Below, piece after piece: positions 36,140-45,296 of a stretch of DNA of 64,000 nt. Origin of the DNA: CAILHX01 sp046155285. GTDB lineage: Bacteria; Pseudomonadota; Gammaproteobacteria; Burkholderiales; Methylophilaceae. The notes below the pieces were generated by a model. The model ran no database searches. It was not told where the DNA came from and saw only the letters and a list, made by a program, of their open reading frames with translations. Position 1 is the first letter of the stretch; each line of letters begins with the position of its first letter. Location: the NCBI GenBank assembly GCA_046155285.1, contig JBJXEA010000027.1, forward strand, positions 117,038 through 181,037. Direction: 5' to 3'. The translations under genes were made by a program, and so were the position numbers.

Positions 36140-36921
36140 TCCCATTCGATGCCTCACTGTATGCTTGTGGACTCGTCGTAACTGCTAGTTTGGCACTGTT
36201 GGGCTGGTTGGTAAGCTTGGTACATCGCAATGTCACGCTGGTAGACAGTCTGTGGAGTCTGTTTTTTCTCCTCGCAGCGGCTACTTATTTTTACGCGCAG
36301 CCCGAACCCAGTCAACGAGCGAAGCTGATAATAGTGCTGGTATTACTGTGGGCGTTGCGTCTCTCGCTTTATCTTGCTTGGCGCAATTGGGGCAAGGCCG
36401 AAGATCGCCGCTACCAAGCGATACGCCAAAACAATCAGCCGTATTTTTGGCTGAAAAGTTGCTACATCATTTTTGGCTTGCAAGTCATATTGGCTTGGCT
36501 CATCGGTTTGCCCTTACATGCGGTGATGATGTCGCAAGTGCCTCTCAACGGATTGGATATTGTTGGGCTTAGCTTATGGCTGTTAGGTTTCGGTTGGGAA
36601 ACTGTGGCAGACATACAATTAGCACGCTTCAAAGGTGACCCTGCCAATCAAAATGCGGTGTTGAACTGTGGTCTGTGGCGCTACAGCCGCCACCCTAATT
36701 ATTTTGGCGAATGCTGCTTGTGGTGGGGTTATTATTTATTTGCATTAGCAGCGGGCGGCTGGTGGACATTACCCGCACCATTGCTGATGACCTTGATGTT
36801 GCTTAAAGTGAGCGGTGTAGCGCTGTTGGAAAAAGATATTCACGAGCGGCGACCTGCTTATATTGATTACATCCAAAACACGCCGGCTTTTTTACCACGA
36901 TTTTTCAGGACTAAGTCTTGA
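36136..36921 (+). CDS. DUF1295 steroid-reductase-like membrane protein
   Basis: A 261-residue membrane protein, about seven helices. The C-terminal part (GLWRYSRHPNYFGECCLWWG) is the isoprenylcysteine methyltransferase/steroid 5-alpha-reductase motif, with the nucleotide-binding RHPNYFGE. DUF1295 proteins are presumed NADPH-dependent reductases or methyltransferases acting on lipids. Here it sits in the fatty-acid cluster, so a double-bond reduction in a modified acyl chain is possible (inference). Confidence 0.85.
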   Translation: MIPFDASLYACGLVVTASLALLGWLVSLVHRNVTLVDSLWSLFFLLAAATYFYAQPEPSQRAKLIIVLVLLWALRLSLYLAWRNWGKAEDRRYQAIRQNNQPYFWLKSCYIIFGLQVILAWLIGLPLHAVMMSQVPLNGLDIVGLSLWLLGFGWETVADIQLARFKGDPANQNAVLNCGLWRYSRHPNYFGECCLWWGYYLFALAAGGWWTLPAPLLMTLMLLKVSGVALLEKDIHERRPAYIDYIQNTPAFLPRFFRTKS

Positions 36922-37523
36922 AATTCTTAGCGCTAATTATGCTACTCCCCAATTTGGCTTTTGCCCAAACTTGGGATTTCAACGTATTGATGGACGACAA
37001 GCCGCTAGGCCAGCACCGTTTCGAGTTGAGTGAATCTGGCTTAGAACGCACTTTGACTAGCGAGGCCAGCTTCAAAATCCAGCTACTTTTTATTACGGCT
37101 TACAAATATCAACACAGTGCGCGAGAAAAATGGCAAGGCGATTGCTTGGTCTATTTAGATGCTAAAACTGAGGAAAAAGGCGTGACCACCCTAGTAAAAG
37201 GGCAATCTAGGACAGGTGGTTTTGAGTTGGAATCCCCTGCTAGAACATTGCCAGGTTGTGTGATGACGTTTGCCTATTGGAACTCAAACATGCTGACGCA
37301 ATCAAAGCTACTCAACCCGCAAACGGGTGAGTGGGTGGATGTGAACATTAGTAAAATTGGAACTGAAACCCTGCAAGTGCGGGGTCAAAACGTGCCAACA
37401 GAGCGTTATTCTCTGAAGTCGAAAATGCTTAAGATAGACCTCTGGTACTCCAAAGAAGGCAAATGGCTGGCTCTCAAATCCACGACGCCAGAAGGCCATG
37501 TGATTACCTATGAACTTAAATGA
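36918..37523 (+). CDS. Exported DUF6134-like protein
   Basis: A 201-residue protein with a signal peptide (1-16, ending AFA) and a beta-rich mature domain (TWDFNVLMDDKPLGQHRF, LDAKTEEKGVTTLVKG). It looks like a periplasmic beta-sandwich that could bind a lipid. It starts with TTG overlapping the DUF1295 stop (TTGA), with an AGGA box. No enzyme motif seen. Confidence 0.65.
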   Translation: MKFLALIMLLPNLAFAQTWDFNVLMDDKPLGQHRFELSESGLERTLTSEASFKIQLLFITAYKYQHSAREKWQGDCLVYLDAKTEEKGVTTLVKGQSRTGGFELESPARTLPGCVMTFAYWNSNMLTQSKLLNPQTGEWVDVNISKIGTETLQVRGQNVPTERYSLKSKMLKIDLWYSKEGKWLALKSTTPEGHVITYELK

Positions 37524-37536
37524 ACACTAAACCGAT

Positions 37537-38064
37537 ATGAAGACAAAGCTCCGTGCATTGCTGTTGGCTTTTTGTGCTTTGCTTGGCGGTTGCGCCAGCA
37601 AGCCCATCATTAATCCCGTTCCGCAAGTCGATCTCAATAGGTTTATGGGTGATTGGTACGTCATCGCCTGCATTCCCACCATGATAGAAACTGAGGCTTA
37701 TAACGCAGTGGAATCGTACAAGCTGGATGTTGACGGAAGTATTGCTACCACCTTCACCTTTAATAAAGGTGCGCTGGATGGTGATGTTAAAACCTATCAT
37801 CCGCGTGGATTCGTGACACCAAACACTGGCAACGCGGTCTGGGGTATGCAGTTTATCTGGCCGATTAAAGCGCAATATAAAATCGCGTATTTGGCGGATG
37901 ACTACAGCCGCACCGTCATTGCGCGTGATGCAAGAGATTATGTGTGGATCATGGCGCGAACCGCCACCATAAGCGATGCAGAATATAGTGAATTGGTGGG
38001 CTTAATAGATAAGTTTGGTTACGATATAGCCAAGTTGCGAAAAATTCCGCATCAATTAAGATAA
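37537..38064 (+). CDS. blc: Outer-membrane lipocalin (Blc-like lipoprotein)
   Basis: Lipocalins carry lipids in the envelope. The 175 residues have a lipobox (LLGGC, Cys19), the lipocalin GDWY motif (MGDWYVIACIP) and the R-D-Y-W-like VIARDARDYVWIMAR strand. It follows the DUF6134 gene by 13 nt. In this cluster it probably moves or protects modified fatty acids or phospholipids (inference). Confidence 0.9.
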   Translation: MKTKLRALLLAFCALLGGCASKPIINPVPQVDLNRFMGDWYVIACIPTMIETEAYNAVESYKLDVDGSIATTFTFNKGALDGDVKTYHPRGFVTPNTGNAVWGMQFIWPIKAQYKIAYLADDYSRTVIARDARDYVWIMARTATISDAEYSELVGLIDKFGYDIAKLRKIPHQLR

Positions 38065-38152
38065 CTCAATGCGTCACAATCCCTTTCCCCTAGAAGGGAA
38101 TAGGCTAAATTGCCGCTGACTTAGGGACAATTTCACTTCGGACAAACTAACA

Positions 38153-39097
38153 ATGGATATTATTCAACGCTCAGTCTTCAAGCGTGTTATCAGCTGGTTT
38201 GACAACCAAGCTGTCAGTGAACCCGCGATCTTAGAAAAACGCATTGACTGGCTGCGTGTGATTCCTTTTGCTGCTTTACACCTCGCTTGTTTCGCCATAA
38301 TTTGGATAGATTGGAGTTTTTTCGCCGTCGGTGTTGCCGTGTTTTTATATGTGATACGCATGTTTGCCATTACGGGGTTTTATCACCGCTATTTTTCGCA
38401 TAAAGCATTTCGCACTTCACGCGCCATGCAATTTATTTTTGCAGTAATCGGCGCTTCTGCAGTGCAGCGTGGGCCATTATGGTGGGCATCTATGCATAGA
38501 CATCATCATATTTCGTCAGACTTGGTAGAAGATGCCCACTCGCCAATGCAGCATGGTTTTTTATGGAGTCATTTAGGTTGGTTTTTGTCGGATATGCATT
38601 TCAAAACTCGCATGGAGCGCGTCACCGAGCTGGCAAAATTTCCCGAGTTACGTTTCCTCGATCGTTTTGATGTCATCGTGCCTACTTTATTAGCACTTGG
38701 CTTGTTTGTCTTGGGCGAAGTGCTAGCCACCCAGTCACCACATTTACAAACTAATGGCATACAGTTAGTGGTGTGGGGCTTTGTGATTTCCACCGTGGTG
38801 GTGTATCACTGCACGTTCAGCGTCAACTCCTTGGCGCATGGCTGGGGTGGTCGCCGTTATGCCACTTCAGACGATAGTCGCAATAACTTTTGGTTGGCTC
38901 TAGTGACATTCGGTGAGGGCTGGCACAACAATCATCATCATTTTCCCGGCGCGGCGAGACAAGGGTTTTATTGGTGGGAAATTGATTTCACTTACTACAT
39001 GCTACGGTTTCTGGCCTTGACCGGCTTGATCTGGGATTTACGTTTAGTACCTTCCAACATTCGTGAATCACGCCGAATCAATGCTAGTGCATCATGA
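38153..39097 (+). CDS. Acyl-CoA/acyl-lipid delta-9-type desaturase
   Basis: Membrane di-iron fatty-acid desaturase, 314 residues. Three histidine boxes are intact: HRYFSH (78-83), HRHHH (115-119) and HNNHHH (258-263). Two hydrophobic hairpins separate them. It is the only clear double-bond-making enzyme in the cluster and provides the unsaturated substrate for the CFA-type methyltransferases. Its stop overlaps the next start. Confidence 0.93.
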   Translation: MDIIQRSVFKRVISWFDNQAVSEPAILEKRIDWLRVIPFAALHLACFAIIWIDWSFFAVGVAVFLYVIRMFAITGFYHRYFSHKAFRTSRAMQFIFAVIGASAVQRGPLWWASMHRHHHISSDLVEDAHSPMQHGFLWSHLGWFLSDMHFKTRMERVTELAKFPELRFLDRFDVIVPTLLALGLFVLGEVLATQSPHLQTNGIQLVVWGFVISTVVVYHCTFSVNSLAHGWGGRRYATSDDSRNNFWLALVTFGEGWHNNHHHFPGAARQGFYWWEIDFTYYMLRFLALTGLIWDLRLVPSNIRESRRINASAS

Positions 39098-40335
39098 AAG
39101 TCGCCATTATCGGCAGCGGCATTGCTGGCAACACTGTCGCGTATCATCTGCACCGCGAACATCAAATCACTGTTTTTGAAACCAACGCTCACATTGGCGG
39201 ACACACCCATACACACAAGATATGGCATGAAGACCGTGAGTTCAATGTTGATACTGGATTCATCGTATTTAATGACCGTACTTACCCTGAATTTATCAAA
39301 CTACTAGACGACTTAGGGGTGGTCTCGCAGCCTAGTTTTATGAGTTTTAGCGTGCGCAACGAGATGACCGGCTTGGAGTACAACGGCACGAGCTTGAATG
39401 CATTGTTCGCTCAGCGTCGCAACCTCTTCAAACCCTCTTTTTATCGCATGATTCAAGATATTTTGCGTTTTAATCGTGAATCACTGGGCTTACTTACTGA
39501 AACGCATGAAATTAAGCTTGGTGATTATTTGGCAAAAAACCAATACAGCCCACAGTTTATCCGCGATTATCTGGTGCCGATGGGAGCCGCAATTTGGTCT
39601 ACGGATGCTAATCAGATGATGCAATTTCCCGCGCGATTTTTGGTAAGTTTTTTTTCTAATCACGGCATGTTGAGTATTAACGACAGACCGCAGTGGCGCA
39701 CAATACAGGGCGGTTCGGCGCACTATGTGGAGGCGCTTACCAGAGAGTTCAAACAGCATATTCGTACGAATACGTCAGTGTGGTCAGTTAAGCGATTAGA
39801 AAATGGTGTGCTAGTAGATGGTGAACATTTTGATTGGCTTTTTATGGCCTGTCACAGTGACCAGGCATTGAGCATTTTGGGTGATGCCAGCGTGACGGAA
39901 CGCGAGATTTTGGGAGCGATTCCCTATCAAGAAAATTCTGTGGTGCTACACACCGACCAACGCCTATTACCACGCCGTAAACTGGCTTGGGCGGGGTGGA
40001 ATTACCATGTAACAACTCAACCCATATCCGCACAAAAAGTCACCGTCACCTACAACATGAATATTTTGCAGGGCTTGCAATCGCGTGAACCATTATTGGT
40101 CACACTCAACCGCGACGACGCGATTGCCAAAGATAAAATCATCAAACGTCTCACCTATCATCATCCTCTTTTCACTGGCGCGGGTGTGGCGGCACAAGGC
40201 CGCATTGGTGAAATCAGCGGTAAAAACCGTACCTGTTACTGTGGTGCGTATTGGCGCAATGGTTTTCACGAAGATGGTGTAGTGAGTGCGCTCAACGCTT
40301 TACAGCATTTTGCAAATAGACAAGCTCATGTTTAG
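39094..40335 (+). CDS. FAD-dependent amine-oxidase-like protein (COG2907)
   Basis: A 413-residue flavoprotein with an N-terminal Rossmann FAD motif (IIGSGIAGNTVAYHL) and the region typical of COG2907 (HIGGHTHTHK, NVDTGFIVFND, NMNILQGLQ). These proteins sit next to DUF1365 and Cfa in many proteobacteria. Substrate unproven; a lipid oxidation step is likely from context. Confidence 0.88.
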   Translation: MKVAIIGSGIAGNTVAYHLHREHQITVFETNAHIGGHTHTHKIWHEDREFNVDTGFIVFNDRTYPEFIKLLDDLGVVSQPSFMSFSVRNEMTGLEYNGTSLNALFAQRRNLFKPSFYRMIQDILRFNRESLGLLTETHEIKLGDYLAKNQYSPQFIRDYLVPMGAAIWSTDANQMMQFPARFLVSFFSNHGMLSINDRPQWRTIQGGSAHYVEALTREFKQHIRTNTSVWSVKRLENGVLVDGEHFDWLFMACHSDQALSILGDASVTEREILGAIPYQENSVVLHTDQRLLPRRKLAWAGWNYHVTTQPISAQKVTVTYNMNILQGLQSREPLLVTLNRDDAIAKDKIIKRLTYHHPLFTGAGVAAQGRIGEISGKNRTCYCGAYWRNGFHEDGVVSALNALQHFANRQAHV

Positions 40336-41065
40336 CGCTATTTACAGTGGTTACATCCAACATCGGCGTTTTTCTCCTAGGAAAAACCAATTTCGTTACC
40401 GTATTTATATGATGTATCTGGATTTAGATGAACTGGAGACCGTTTTCAAACACCGCTGGTTGTGGTCAGCACATCGTCCGGCACTGGCTTACCTGAGTCG
40501 CAAAGACCATTGTGGCGATCCGCAACAACCTTTGATTGAAGCGGTGCGTGACTTGGTTGAGCAAAAAACCGGAACACGTCCCACAGGCCCAATCCGCCTA
40601 CTTACCCATCTGCGCTACTTTGGCTACTGCTTCAATCCGGTGAGTTTTTATTACTGTTTTGACGCAAACAATCAAGTGGAAACCATCATCGCTGAAATCA
40701 ACAATACCCCTTGGGGCGAACAGCATTGTTATGTGCTGCCAAGAAGCATGGATCAAGGCCTTGCCTTTGAATTTGATAAAAGCTTTCATGTTTCGCCCTT
40801 CATGCCCATGGCTCTGCAATATGATTGGCGTTTTACTGATCCAGATAAAACGCTCGCGGTACACATGGTCAACATTCAAAATCAGACAAAACTATTTGAT
40901 GCCACGCTCAATTTAAGTCGTCAAGAAATCACTGGCAAGTCTCTCGCTAGAGTATTGCTGGCATATCCATTGATGACCTGTTGGGTGCTGGTATTAATTT
41001 ACTGGCAAGCGCTAAAACTTGCACTCAAACGTGTGCCGTTTTATAGCCATCCAGCTAAAGAATGA
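40328..41065 (+). CDS. DUF1365 protein
   Basis: A 245-residue soluble protein. The start ATG overlaps the FAD gene end by 8 nt; a longer upstream start lies inside that gene. Characteristic segments: IQHRRFSPRKNQFRYRIYMM, LLTHLRYFGYCFNPVSFYYC, and VSPFMPMALQYDWRF. DUF1365 invariably accompanies COG2907 and Cfa; its biochemical role is not known. A C-terminal hydrophobic stretch may be membrane-associated. Confidence 0.88.
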   Translation: MFSAIYSGYIQHRRFSPRKNQFRYRIYMMYLDLDELETVFKHRWLWSAHRPALAYLSRKDHCGDPQQPLIEAVRDLVEQKTGTRPTGPIRLLTHLRYFGYCFNPVSFYYCFDANNQVETIIAEINNTPWGEQHCYVLPRSMDQGLAFEFDKSFHVSPFMPMALQYDWRFTDPDKTLAVHMVNIQNQTKLFDATLNLSRQEITGKSLARVLLAYPLMTCWVLVLIYWQALKLALKRVPFYSHPAKE

Positions 41066-41079
41066 AATTTGGATAACCC

Positions 41080-42339
41080 ATGAATGCCCCACTCATCCCG
41101 CTGCTGACAAAATTCACACCCAAACCGCGTTTATTAGACGGCTGGGCGCAGCGCATTCTGCACAGCCGCTTATCGGCGATCACTACAGGCGCATTGCATC
41201 TGATAGACGGCGAAAAAATCACCTGCTTTGGTCAAGCCTCAAACGCCATCACCATCACCATTAGCGACTCACGCTTTTATGGCGAAGTGGTATTTGGTGG
41301 ATCTATCGGCGCCGGCGAAGCTTATATGCTCGGCTACTGGCAATGCAACGATTTTACAGGACTGATACGTCAGTTAGTGCGTAACGCTCATGTGGTGGAT
41401 GGCATAGACAGTGGCTGGTCATGGCTCACATTGCCATTACAAAAGTTATTTCATTGGTTTAACCGTAACAGCCAGTCAGTTAGCGCACGCAACATCGCCG
41501 CACATTACGATTTAGGCAATGAGTTATTCCAGCTGTTTCTTGATCCCACCATGATGTATTCATGTGGCATTTTTGAATCGCCAAGCGCCACCTTAGAACA
41601 AGCCTCAGTCGCCAAATTGCGGCGCATTTGTGAAAAGCTGGCACTGACAAAAGACGACCATGTGCTCGAAATCGGTACCGGTTGGGGTGGTTTTGCTATT
41701 TACGCTGCAAGCCAATATGGATGCCGTGTAACCACCACCACTATCTCTCAGGCGCAATTTGATTTAGCCCTTATTCGTATTAAAGAAGCTGGGTTGAGCG
41801 ACCGTATTACCCTGCTGTTAGAGGACTACCGAGTGCTGACGGGCGAGTATGACAAATTAGTGTCTATCGAGATGATAGAGGCCGTTGGTTATCAGTATTA
41901 CGACACATTTTTTGGGCACTGCGCGGCACGGTTGAAGCCCAGCGGCATCATGTTGCTACAGGCAATCACTATTACCGATCAACGCTATGAACAAGCGCGG
42001 CGCTCGGTGGACTTCATCCAGCGCTATATTTTCCCAGGTTCATGCATTCCTTCCGTCACCGCACTGCTCAATAGCATCACAGCAGCCTCTGACATGCGGC
42101 TATTTCATCTGGAAGACATTGGCCCACACTATGCAAAAACCTTAGCCGCATGGCGGGCGAACTTTTTTGAGCATTTAGCTGAAGTCAAAGCGCTAGGTTA
42201 TCCAGACACTTTCATTCGCATGTGGGAGTTTTATTTATGCTATTGCGAAGGCGGTTTTGAAGAACGCGCACTAGGGGATGTGCAAATGTTGCTGGTAAAG
42301 CCGGAAAATCGCCACGAGCCGATTTTGCCGAAAATCTAA
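41080..42339 (+). CDS. cfa: Cyclopropane-fatty-acyl-phospholipid synthase
   Basis: Adds a methylene group from SAM across acyl double bonds. The 419 residues have an N-terminal lipid-binding domain (to about 130) and a SAM domain with AAHYDLGNELFQLFLDPTMM, LEIGTGWGGFAIYAAS and SIEMIEAVG. Typical E-C-H-D bicarbonate-site residues are in the expected C-terminal region (QRYIFPGSCIPSV). Second CFA-like enzyme here, 15 nt behind the DUF1365 gene, and last gene of the cluster. Confidence 0.93.
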   Translation: MNAPLIPLLTKFTPKPRLLDGWAQRILHSRLSAITTGALHLIDGEKITCFGQASNAITITISDSRFYGEVVFGGSIGAGEAYMLGYWQCNDFTGLIRQLVRNAHVVDGIDSGWSWLTLPLQKLFHWFNRNSQSVSARNIAAHYDLGNELFQLFLDPTMMYSCGIFESPSATLEQASVAKLRRICEKLALTKDDHVLEIGTGWGGFAIYAASQYGCRVTTTTISQAQFDLALIRIKEAGLSDRITLLLEDYRVLTGEYDKLVSIEMIEAVGYQYYDTFFGHCAARLKPSGIMLLQAITITDQRYEQARRSVDFIQRYIFPGSCIPSVTALLNSITAASDMRLFHLEDIGPHYAKTLAAWRANFFEHLAEVKALGYPDTFIRMWEFYLCYCEGGFEERALGDVQMLLVKPENRHEPILPKI

Positions 42340-42360
42340 CTGGTTTATGAGTACCCACCA

Positions 42361-43143
42361 CTACAAACGCTCAATTTTAACCTTATCACCCCATAGTTGC
42401 TGAATCACCTGCTCTGCATTCGCAGCCTCGCTATTCGTCCAGAATGCTACGCTTGCTGACTCGCCCGCTTCCACCAAAAAACCTTGCTCCGTGAGACGCT
42501 TTTGCAATTGCCGTGCAACCGCCGCGCCCGTATCAATCAGGGTGATTTTTTTACCCACAATTTCCTCAATCAAAGACCGCACAAACGGGTAATGCGTGCA
42601 GCCCAACACGATGGCATCTGCCCGCGCTTCCAGCAATGGCTTGAGGTAGACCTCCAATAAGCGTCTAGTCTCAGCAGTCGCCAGCTCACCGCGCTCTATA
42701 CATTCCACCAGTCCGGGACAACCCTCGGTCACAACCATCACACCTTGTCCGTAACTTTCCAACAAAGCAGCGAATTGGGCGCTTTTCAGCGTTCCCACTG
42801 TTGCCAGCACGCCAACCACGCCGGTTTTAGTGGCGGCAGCGGCGGGTTTTACGGCGGGTTCCATGCCGATAATGGGTAACTGATATTGCTGGCGTAGCGT
42901 TTCAATCGCCGCCGCAGTGGCGGTGTTGCAGGCCACCACCAAGGCTTTTGCGCCTTGGGCAATGAGGAAGTCTGCCAAAAAAATAGCGCGTTCGCGGATG
43001 AATTCTGGGGATTTGTTGCCGTAGGGGGCGTGCTTGGAATCCGCCACATACAGCAAGTTTTCATTCGGCAAGGCTTGCCGAATATGGCGCAGCACCGACA
43101 AGCCGCCTACGCCTGAATCCATCACACCAATGGGCTGATTCAT
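42361..43143 (-). CDS. murI: Glutamate racemase
   Basis: Makes D-glutamate for peptidoglycan. The 260 residues carry the two catalytic cysteines in VVACNTATAAA (C72) and VLGCTHYP (C182), plus the N-terminal GVMDSGVGGLSVL. Length is standard. Stands alone, facing cfa, with a dispersed repeat 38 nt upstream. Confidence 0.97.
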   Translation of the reverse strand: MNQPIGVMDSGVGGLSVLRHIRQALPNENLLYVADSKHAPYGNKSPEFIRERAIFLADFLIAQGAKALVVACNTATAAAIETLRQQYQLPIIGMEPAVKPAAAATKTGVVGVLATVGTLKSAQFAALLESYGQGVMVVTEGCPGLVECIERGELATAETRRLLEVYLKPLLEARADAIVLGCTHYPFVRSLIEEIVGKKITLIDTGAAVARQLQKRLTEQGFLVEAGESASVAFWTNSEAANAEQVIQQLWGDKVKIERL

Positions 43144-43180
43144 CTCAGATTATCCATTAAGCCAGACAATCTATCAGGCA

Positions 43181-43286
43181 CGTCATTCCCGCGTAGGCGG
43201 GAATCCAGTTCGGCCACAGATTGCGACACCAGATTAAGTTGACTCCGTTGAACCTTGACTGGATTCCCGCCTACGCGGGAATGACG
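43181..43286. repeat. Dispersed inverted hairpin repeat, copy 3 (loop GTAG)
   Basis: A 106-bp copy with perfect inverted ends and the same internal CTCCGTTGA block as copy 4. It separates yaeQ from murI, both on the minus strand, so it could end yaeQ transcription. Confidence 0.9.
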
Positions 43287-43315
43287 GTAATTTGAGACTA
43301 ATGGATAATTTGGGT

Positions 43316-43861
43316 TCATTGCGGTGTCTTCAAAACGCTGAACTCAACCTGCACCCTCTCCTCGTCGCCCGCCATCCACACTTCTTCGTCTTGGATGGTG
43401 CATTGCAATTGCATGTTGCGTTGCGCGAGTTTTGAAAGTTCTATGCTGGTCGGCGGGATGATGTTGACCACAGTGAGGTTGCTCAGGCGTTGCAGTTTGG
43501 GCGCAATCTGCTGCCACCAAATACCCGCGCCATTGCCGCTGTAAGCATATATCGCCACTTGCTCAGAGCGGCCACAGGCCTTGAGGATGCGCTTTTCGTC
43601 GGGTTGGCCGACTTCTATCCATAACTTGATACTGCCGGTTAAATCTTTCAGCCAGATGTCGGGTTCGTCAGCATCGCTCAAGCCTTTGGCCATCGTCAGC
43701 GCTTCGTCGGCATGGCGGGCGAAGGCTAGCAACCGCACCATCATGCGCTCGTCGGTTTCGGAAGGATGGCGCGCGATGGTCAGGGCGTGGCTGTGGTAAT
43801 AGTGCCGGTCCATATCGGCAATCTGCAAATCAGCTTTGAAAATAGTGGCTTTAAGCGCCAT
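43316..43861 (-). CDS. yaeQ: YaeQ family protein
   Basis: A 181-residue protein with the YaeQ hallmarks: MALKATIFKADLQIADMDRHYY, ARHPSETDERMMVRLLAFA, and WLKDLTGSIKLWIEVGQPDEKR. The fold is restriction-endonuclease-like, but cellular function is unsettled. Diverges from the corrinoid adenosyltransferase gene. Confidence 0.93.
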   Translation of the reverse strand: MALKATIFKADLQIADMDRHYYHSHALTIARHPSETDERMMVRLLAFARHADEALTMAKGLSDADEPDIWLKDLTGSIKLWIEVGQPDEKRILKACGRSEQVAIYAYSGNGAGIWWQQIAPKLQRLSNLTVVNIIPPTSIELSKLAQRNMQLQCTIQDEEVWMAGDEERVQVEFSVLKTPQ

Positions 43862-43936
43862 AGCACGTCATCTCGTCTCTAAACCGCCGCAGTTTAGCTT
43901 AAAATACCAGCCAACCAAACTTGATAAGAGAAAATT

Positions 43937-44476
43937 ATGGGCAACCGCTTGAGCAAAATCGTAACACGCACCGGAGACGACGGTACCACGGGCTTAGGCG
44001 ACGGTTCGCGCACCGCCAAAGACAGTCTTCGCGTCACCGCGCTGGGTGACGTGGACGAGTTGAATTCGACGATTGGCGTGTTGCTCACTGAAGCCATGCC
44101 CGACAACCTGCGTGCGACATTGATTGAAATTCAGCACGACTTGTTCGATATGGGCGGCGAGCTTTGTATTCCAGGGCATGTGGCGCTGAAAATTGAGCGC
44201 TTGGTGTGGCTGGAGAAGGTTGTGGAAGGCTTAAACAGCAGGCTACCGCCACTAAAAGAATTTATTTTGCCCGGCGGCAGTCGTGCGGCGGCGTTTTCCC
44301 ATGTGGCTCGCACCGTGTGCCGTCGCGCCGAGCGCACTGTGGTGGCCTTGAGCAAGGCTGAAAAAGTCAGCGACGAATCACGGCAATATCTGAATCGTTT
44401 ATCTGACTTTCTATTCGTGCTATCGCGGGTATTGAACAAGCTGGAAGGCACGCCAGACGTGCTGTGGAAGCGCTAA
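43937..44476 (+). CDS. PduO-type cob(I)alamin adenosyltransferase
   Basis: Transfers adenosyl from ATP to cob(I)alamin. The 179 residues have the ATP-binding N-terminus TRTGDDGTTGLGDG (11-24), the catalytic region GDVDELNSTIG and SRAAAFSHVARTVCRRAER. Converges with the lipoprotein gene, overlapping it by 4 bp. No other cobalamin genes are nearby. Confidence 0.93.
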   Translation: MGNRLSKIVTRTGDDGTTGLGDGSRTAKDSLRVTALGDVDELNSTIGVLLTEAMPDNLRATLIEIQHDLFDMGGELCIPGHVALKIERLVWLEKVVEGLNSRLPPLKEFILPGGSRAAAFSHVARTVCRRAERTVVALSKAEKVSDESRQYLNRLSDFLFVLSRVLNKLEGTPDVLWKR

Positions 44477-45204
44477 AACGGCAGAAAAATAGCCGATGCC
44501 AAGCCCTGCGCCACGCGTGAAATCAAGCGCTGCGACTTTTCCTCCAACGTCACTGCGTACAAATCCAGCCGCCCGATAATTTTGCCGAACTCGCGCTCAA
44601 AACTCAGGTTGCGCTCGGTGTCATTGATTTCATTAGTGAGTAAATACAGCTCGCCCTGCTCGTTGCGATCGGTAGAAAGTTTCCATACTGCTATCTCCAC
44701 ATTCCGCGCCGCGTTATACACATTCTGCGGCGCTATGCTGTCAGTCAGATAAAACTCCTCCTTACCGCCATGCGCCTTAATCAGCATGGTTTGCAGCCCA
44801 ACAATGAACGGCAACACACGGTCGCCTTCATAATCCGGTTTGAACGCAAGTTGAATCGCTTCCACACCCTGCACTTCGTCTATTTTCTTGAATTTCCAAC
44901 CGTGAGCACCCCCAAATACCCAAGCCACCATCTCCTCCACCGTGCCTGATGTACTTTTTTTCAACTCATGTGGATTACGTTTGTAGAGCTTAGTCATCAG
45001 CAATTTCAAACCTTGCGTATTCTCCGACATTTCCATATCAGCCATGCGGTCAAGGTCGGCCTTGCCTAACTGGTTGAGCGCATTACGGCTTTTCATCTGT
45101 GGCACTGCTTTGCCGTTGATGGGCGCATCAGCCAATGGCTGGGTCACACAAGCCGTCAAGCCACTGAATAACACCGCAAGAAAAATTCGGCAGAGCATCC
45201 GCAT
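44473..45204 (-). CDS. Hypothetical lipoprotein
   Basis: A 243-residue protein with a lipoprotein signal ending SGLTAC (Cys19). The rest is soluble with mixed alpha/beta content (LIKAHGGKEEFYLTDS, QNVYNAARNVEIAVWKL). I do not recognise a family. Converges with the adenosyltransferase gene and diverges from the HD-GYP-like gene. Confidence 0.75.
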   Translation of the reverse strand: MRMLCRIFLAVLFSGLTACVTQPLADAPINGKAVPQMKSRNALNQLGKADLDRMADMEMSENTQGLKLLMTKLYKRNPHELKKSTSGTVEEMVAWVFGGAHGWKFKKIDEVQGVEAIQLAFKPDYEGDRVLPFIVGLQTMLIKAHGGKEEFYLTDSIAPQNVYNAARNVEIAVWKLSTDRNEQGELYLLTNEINDTERNLSFEREFGKIIGRLDLYAVTLEEKSQRLISRVAQGLASAIFLPF

Positions 45205-45296
45205 ACACTCACCTAGGTTATAAACTCCCTCTATAATACTATCGGTTGCGACCTAATAACTTACCAACATACAACTTCAAAAAAACAAAATTTCCA

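Noticed and set aside
38065..38152. CCCTTTCCCCTAGAAGGG hairpin before the desaturase gene
   Set aside because: The stem is only about five base pairs without a T-run, too weak to call a terminator.
41019..41264. Frame ending in five histidines
   Set aside because: A shifted frame over the cfa start; the histidines come from ACCATCACC-type sequence read out of frame.
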